In this document: positions 7,311 to 10,164 of the stretch, piece after piece
Layout of the letters: each line of letters opens with the position of its first letter
How positions within the stretch are numbered: the first letter of the stretch is position 1
Assembly: GCA_016934225.1 (NCBI GenBank)
Contig: JAFGTH010000116.1
Location: forward strand, 1 to 10,164
Length of the DNA stretch: 10,164 nucleotides
Direction of reading: 5' to 3'
Source: Lentisphaerota bacterium
Lineage (GTDB): Bacteria; Verrucomicrobiota; Kiritimatiellia; UBA8416; JAFGTH01
Notes under the pieces: model-generated
What the model saw: only the letters and a program-made list of their open reading frames with translations
What the model was told of the DNA's origin: nothing
Database searches by the model: none
Translations under genes and position numbers: made by a program

Positions 7311-8411
7311 ATGCCATATTCCAAACTTGATCGTTTCAAATTGAAGCTGAAATCACTCACCGACCGAGCCAATAAGATTGATATAACGCGCGATCATTTA
7401 TCCCCCGACGCGCAGGTCACCGATCCTACCGGCAAAAATGCTGTAATCCTTGACGAAACTGTGTCGCGAATCCGCCATGCTCGAAAGAACAAACGGCCGG
7501 TAATGTTAACCTTCGGTGCGCACACCATCAAGAACGGCTTGGGCCCGGTTTTGATTCGGCTGATGGAGAACAGATGGCTTACGCACCTGGCAACAAACGG
7601 CGCAGGAATAATCCATGATTGGGAATTCGCATGGTTTGGAAAATCGAGCGAAAATGTCCGCGCCAATGTCGCCGCCGGGCAATTCGGAATCTGGCAAGAA
7701 ACAGGTTTCTACATCAACCTTGCTTTGGTGATCGGCGCATACGAAGGTATGGGTTACGGTGAGTCTGTCGGCGCCATGATCGAACATGAAGAGCTGATGA
7801 TTCCTGACGTTTCCGAACTCGAAAAAGTCATAAAAGAAAGTCTGCATACCGACACGGAAAAAGCAGCGGCTGCCGCTGACTTACTCAGGGTCATAACCAC
7901 ATTTAATTTGAAGCCTGGGCTCATGACTATTCCGCATCCGTTTAAAAAATTCAGTGTTCAGGGCAACGCATTTCGGCTTGGAATTCCATTTACCGGTCAC
8001 CCAATGATCGGCCATGACATTATCTACAACCATCCAATGAATTCAGGCGCCGCCATCGGCCGCGCCGCCGAACGCGATTTCCTTACTTTTGCCGATCAGG
8101 TGCAGCAATTAAACGGAGGCGTGTATCTCTCCATCGGTTCAGCCGTCATGTCACCCATGATTTTTGAGAAATCTCTTTCAATGGCGCAAAATCTGGAAAT
8201 GCAGGAAGGTCGGCATATTGACGACCACTTTATGCTAATCGTTGATTTGGCACCAAGCACCTGGGATTGGGATGCAAACGGAGAACCGCCTATGGATAAT
8301 CCGGCATATTACCTGCGTTACTGTAAGACTTTCAACCGTATGGGAGGAACCATGCGTTATCTAACCATGGACAATCGTAATTTCCTCTTAACTCTGTTAC
8401 AAAAGCTGTAA
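7311..8411 (+). CDS. Deoxyhypusine synthase-like protein of unknown substrate
   Basis: This 366-residue soluble protein has no signal peptide. It carries a pattern that recalls the NAD-dependent deoxyhypusine/homospermidine synthase fold. The stretch GAHTIKNGLGPVLIRLM (69-85) followed by THLATNGAGIIHDWEFA (91-107) parallels the DHS region with a Gly-rich turn, a TGA(N/G)-type strand and a His-Asp pair. SIGSAVMSPMIFEKSLSMA (274-292) parallels the DHS segment ILGGGV plus helix. DNPAYYLRYCKTF (329-341) aligns with the DHS motif EAVSWGKI, which would make K339 the counterpart of the catalytic lysine. I aligned these from memory, so the family call is an inference; an uncharacterised conserved family is the safe label. 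AGGGA (7296-7300) lies ten bases before the ATG. The 21-base gap to the kinase-phosphatase gene implies one operon and a shared pathway. No eIF5A-like substrate gene is in the window. Confidence 0.75.
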   Translation: MPYSKLDRFKLKLKSLTDRANKIDITRDHLSPDAQVTDPTGKNAVILDETVSRIRHARKNKRPVMLTFGAHTIKNGLGPVLIRLMENRWLTHLATNGAGIIHDWEFAWFGKSSENVRANVAAGQFGIWQETGFYINLALVIGAYEGMGYGESVGAMIEHEELMIPDVSELEKVIKESLHTDTEKAAAAADLLRVITTFNLKPGLMTIPHPFKKFSVQGNAFRLGIPFTGHPMIGHDIIYNHPMNSGAAIGRAAERDFLTFADQVQQLNGGVYLSIGSAVMSPMIFEKSLSMAQNLEMQEGRHIDDHFMLIVDLAPSTWDWDANGEPPMDNPAYYLRYCKTFNRMGGTMRYLTMDNRNFLLTLLQKL

Positions 8412-8821
8412 CAAATAAGCGTCCTGACGCCGAAACATGACGTGATCGCCACAACATCTTCTATAGCAAAACAAACGAATGTTGTTTGATCAAAATCACA
8501 GCTTCTTTAGGACATGGCAATCCTTTTCCCCCTGGTCAAAACCTTGAAAACGGAAAGCTGACCTATTGCTTTCAATTCCTGAATACTGGAGTGCAGGGAC
8601 ATACTTCATTGTGTTTGCCTTCGCGCGTCTGCGGCGAACAAGAAGCTCGGTCAAGACAAGAAAAACGGCTACTATAAAGCCGAAAAAATGCTTTTATTGT
8701 ATTCATAGCGCAGGTCCCTATATAGATCACGTATTTGCCCAAGCTCTGTGGAAAAGCAATCATTATTACAATGTTAAAATCTTCCCGCGCTGATATTCAA
8801 AGAATCTATTCATTCTGTTTT
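8412..8821. other. Intergenic stretch without a recognisable gene
   Basis: About 400 bases follow the DHS-like gene without a convincing coding region. Short open frames on both strands (for example 8486-8677 and 8566-8793 on +, 8572-8763 on -) overlap one another, begin at non-ATG codons or lack ribosome sites, and show no family resemblance. A small GCGT/ACGC dyad at 8419-8430 just after the stop lacks a T run. The only persuasive signal is the minus-strand terminator at 8661-8682. Confidence 0.6.
8661..8682 (-). terminator. Candidate intrinsic terminator for leftward transcription
   Basis: Read on the minus strand, CGGCT pairs with AGCCG (plus-strand 8678-8682 and 8666-8670) around a seven-base loop, and the hairpin is followed at once by TTTTT. 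The stem is short, but four of its five pairs are G-C. The orientation suits termination of the minus-strand transcript that once came from the decayed beta-helix gene to the right. On the plus strand the hairpin is followed by A residues, so it would not serve the DHS-like operon. Confidence 0.4.
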
Positions 8822-9629
8822 TCATGCCTTCCGGGCGCAATTTGTGAACGCAATTTCGGCGATCTCAATTCGTCTGCCGTGTTTCGGAACGTTTGGTGGG
8901 CGCGGCGGCCCGCCGAGTCTTGCGATGTGCCGCTTGGCTTGTTTGAACGGTGCTCGATGACCGGCATTTAGGACGAAGAGCCCAGGCGTGTCATTATCGC
9001 CTCCGGCGTACATCATGGATCAGGCGTGCTGTCCCGACATATTCTGCGCCTGCCGGTTCGCCTTTTTCGGCGCGCATCTTCGGATATCCGCGCAGTCGCA
9101 GTTCGTCAATGTTCCCGTTTGCCAGGACGAACCCAGCCGTCAAATCGAGCGCTCGGGTTTGACCTTCCAGTGTCATGTCAAGAGCCTGGTTGCTCACAAA
9201 CCGGCAGCAGCGGATTGTGGTGCCATCCCGTGGCGGCAATCATTATTGCACCACCACGCCCATAGTCAGACGCTGTCGGACTTGATGCACGGTTTGCCAT
9301 GAACATGCAATCCACTATGAGCGACGCCCCCGCCACATCAGTCGAGATGGCTCCGCCGCCATTGTTGTAGCCATTAGCCGTGTTGGCAAAGAACGTGTTA
9401 TTCGTGATCGTTGTCGGCGAGCCTTGCAGATGTACAGCTCCTGATGCATAACCAGAGCTGTTGCTGGTAAAGGTGTAACCGGAAAACCCGACGGCCTGCC
9501 CATGCCAAAATGGCGAAACAAACAAACTCTACGACCATCAACCCAATCCCTGTTATAACACCTCAGGCACAAAGTATGGGCCAGTGCGCTCCATTTCTCC
9601 AGCTTCCCGCCACTCCCAGACCAAAACAC
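8822..9629 (-). pseudogene. Decayed Pmp-like/beta-helix repeat surface protein gene
   Basis: The clearest part is the minus frame 9178-9525. It contains spaced repeats of the GGA(I/V) and FxxN type: FTSN, GAVHL, FFAN, GGAIST, FMAN and GGAIMI. This is the signature of chlamydial polymorphic membrane proteins and related right-handed beta-helix/autotransporter proteins, which sit on the cell surface or are secreted. The next expected FxxN (RFVSNQAL) lies in a different minus frame, 8994-9239, so a frameshift occurred around 9221-9240. That frame ends at stops at about 8994. A third frame, 8822-9016, continues as an open but unrecognisable, basic, Pro- and Arg-rich segment. Upstream of 9525 the repeat frame meets stops within tens of bases. 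The upstream 9526-9629 part is included because another minus frame stays open there; its membership is uncertain. No signal peptide or autotransporter barrel is seen. The region looks more G+C-rich than the genes to its left, which may mean a different origin. Confidence 0.6.
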
Positions 9630-9827
9630 GAAGCTTGAGAAAAACTCGACATGCCTCTCGAAAACGCCCTATTCTACGCTACCGCATGAGCACGTGAAGG
9701 CCAAACTACAGGCGTAGGTGGGCGCACCTGCGCTGCCAAACATCACGCTGTAACATCTTACGGACAGACCCAATCTTCCCGCCGCTCTGCCGATAGACTC
9801 CCTCGTCACACGCTTGCCAAACAAGCC
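9630..9827. other. Unassigned stretch between the decayed gene and the right-edge gene
   Basis: About 200 bases with stops in the frames I read and no recognisable product. Two small dyads are present: GCTTG/CAAGC at 9812-9826, just beyond the stop of the minus-strand gene at 9828, and AGGTG/CACCT at 9716-9729. Neither is followed by a T run on the minus strand, so I do not call a terminator. It may be the 5' remnant of the decayed gene to its left. Confidence 0.4.
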
Positions 9828-10163
9828 CTAATCACGTACGGCCGCATTATCCGACAGCGATATGCCAATTATGAGCATGCGGTTCCACGAAAGCATAAGG
9901 GACGTTCCGGCAGGACCATCGGTTTTGATCCGCACTTCGACCGGTCCGCGTTGACGGCGCTCCGGAACCTGCAAGATGACGGAAACATAATGTTTCATTG
10001 AGGGGAACCTGCGTTTCAGCACTAGAGCAGTCCCTATGAAGAACTCCACATCTATTGGACCCTCTGATTTGTCCGCAAGATTAATGCATTGTAGCGTCAG
10101 TGTTGAACGACTCTCGTTCGGACATCGAATTGTGAAACGCGCAGACCCATTAACAGCTCTGAA
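9828..10163 (-). CDS. C-terminal end of an unidentified protein (partial)
   Basis: On the minus strand the frame is open from the right edge to a TAG at 9828-9830, giving 111 residues with the N-terminus outside the window. The sequence alternates hydrophobic and polar residues in short strands (TLTLQCINLA, IDVEFFIG, HYVSVILQVP, PVEVRIKTDGPAG), as in a beta-sandwich or jelly-roll module. It has no membrane segment. C-terminal modules of this kind are known on some envelope glycosyltransferases and carbohydrate-binding proteins, but I cannot place it in a named family. An internal ATG at 10000-9998 (in KRRFPSMKHY) is very unlikely to be the start, because the strand pattern continues upstream of it. 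The gene points toward the decayed beta-helix gene, about 200 bases away on the same strand. Confidence 0.5.
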   Translation of the reverse strand, partial: FRAVNGSARFTIRCPNESRSTLTLQCINLADKSEGPIDVEFFIGTALVLKRRFPSMKHYVSVILQVPERRQRGPVEVRIKTDGPAGTSLMLSWNRMLIIGISLSDNAAVRD

Positions 10164-10164
10164 T

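Noticed and set aside
8419..8430. GCGT/ACGC dyad just after the DHS-like gene
   Set aside because: The stem is only about four pairs and no T run follows, so I did not call it a terminator.
8486..8793. Small open frames (63 and 75 residues) on the plus strand
   Set aside because: Both begin at TTG, overlap each other in different frames, and resemble no family.
9812..9826. GCTTG/CAAGC hairpin just after the minus-strand gene at the right edge
   Set aside because: The stem is five pairs with no T run downstream, too weak for a terminator call.
1..10164. CRISPR arrays, tRNA genes and insertion-sequence ends
   Set aside because: No regularly spaced repeats, no tRNA-like T-loop and acceptor combination outside coding regions, and no transposase or paired terminal repeats were seen by eye.

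Overview
The window looks like a piece of a Gram-negative-type bacterial chromosome of middling G+C. I would guess the PVC group (Verrucomicrobiota/Lentisphaerota-like). That guess rests on the pairing of GH116 and GH42 enzymes, on a decayed GGAI/FxxN surface-protein gene, and on my general impression of the kinase-phosphatase/DHS-like pair. No rRNA, tRNA or marker gene is present to confirm it.

Layout. Bases 3-218 hold the C-terminal end of an unidentified membrane protein (+). It converges on a complete GH116 (GBA2-type) beta-glycosidase gene at 258-2840 (-). A 373-base divergent intergenic region (2841-3213) carries a good sigma70-like promoter facing right. It leads to a complete GH42 beta-galactosidase-type gene whose real start is the ATG at 3214, ending at 5214 (+). 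A 164-base gap with a perfect 8-bp inverted repeat follows. Then come two closely spaced genes: 5379-7289, a fusion of a PfkB/HldE-type sugar kinase with a HAD phosphatase, and 7311-8411, a protein resembling deoxyhypusine synthase.

From 8412 to the right edge there is little intact coding. Bases 8412-8821 hold only a likely minus-strand terminator. Bases 8822-9629 carry remains of a minus-strand Pmp/beta-helix repeat protein broken by a frameshift and stops. Bases 9628-9827 are unrecognised. Bases 9828-10163 are the C-terminal end of an unidentified minus-strand protein that runs off the edge.

How the genes may work together. The two glycosidases lack visible signal peptides and probably release glucose- or galactose-type units from imported oligosaccharides or glycosides. 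The kinase-phosphatase fusion joins two activities that act one after the other in heptose-1-phosphate synthesis (HldE-type kinase, then a phosphatase). It may therefore phosphorylate one carbon of a sugar phosphate and dephosphorylate another. The adjacent DHS-like protein keeps a possible counterpart of the DHS catalytic lysine, but it lies in a sugar-phosphate context with no protein substrate in sight. This pair is the most likely undescribed system in the window; its function is inference.
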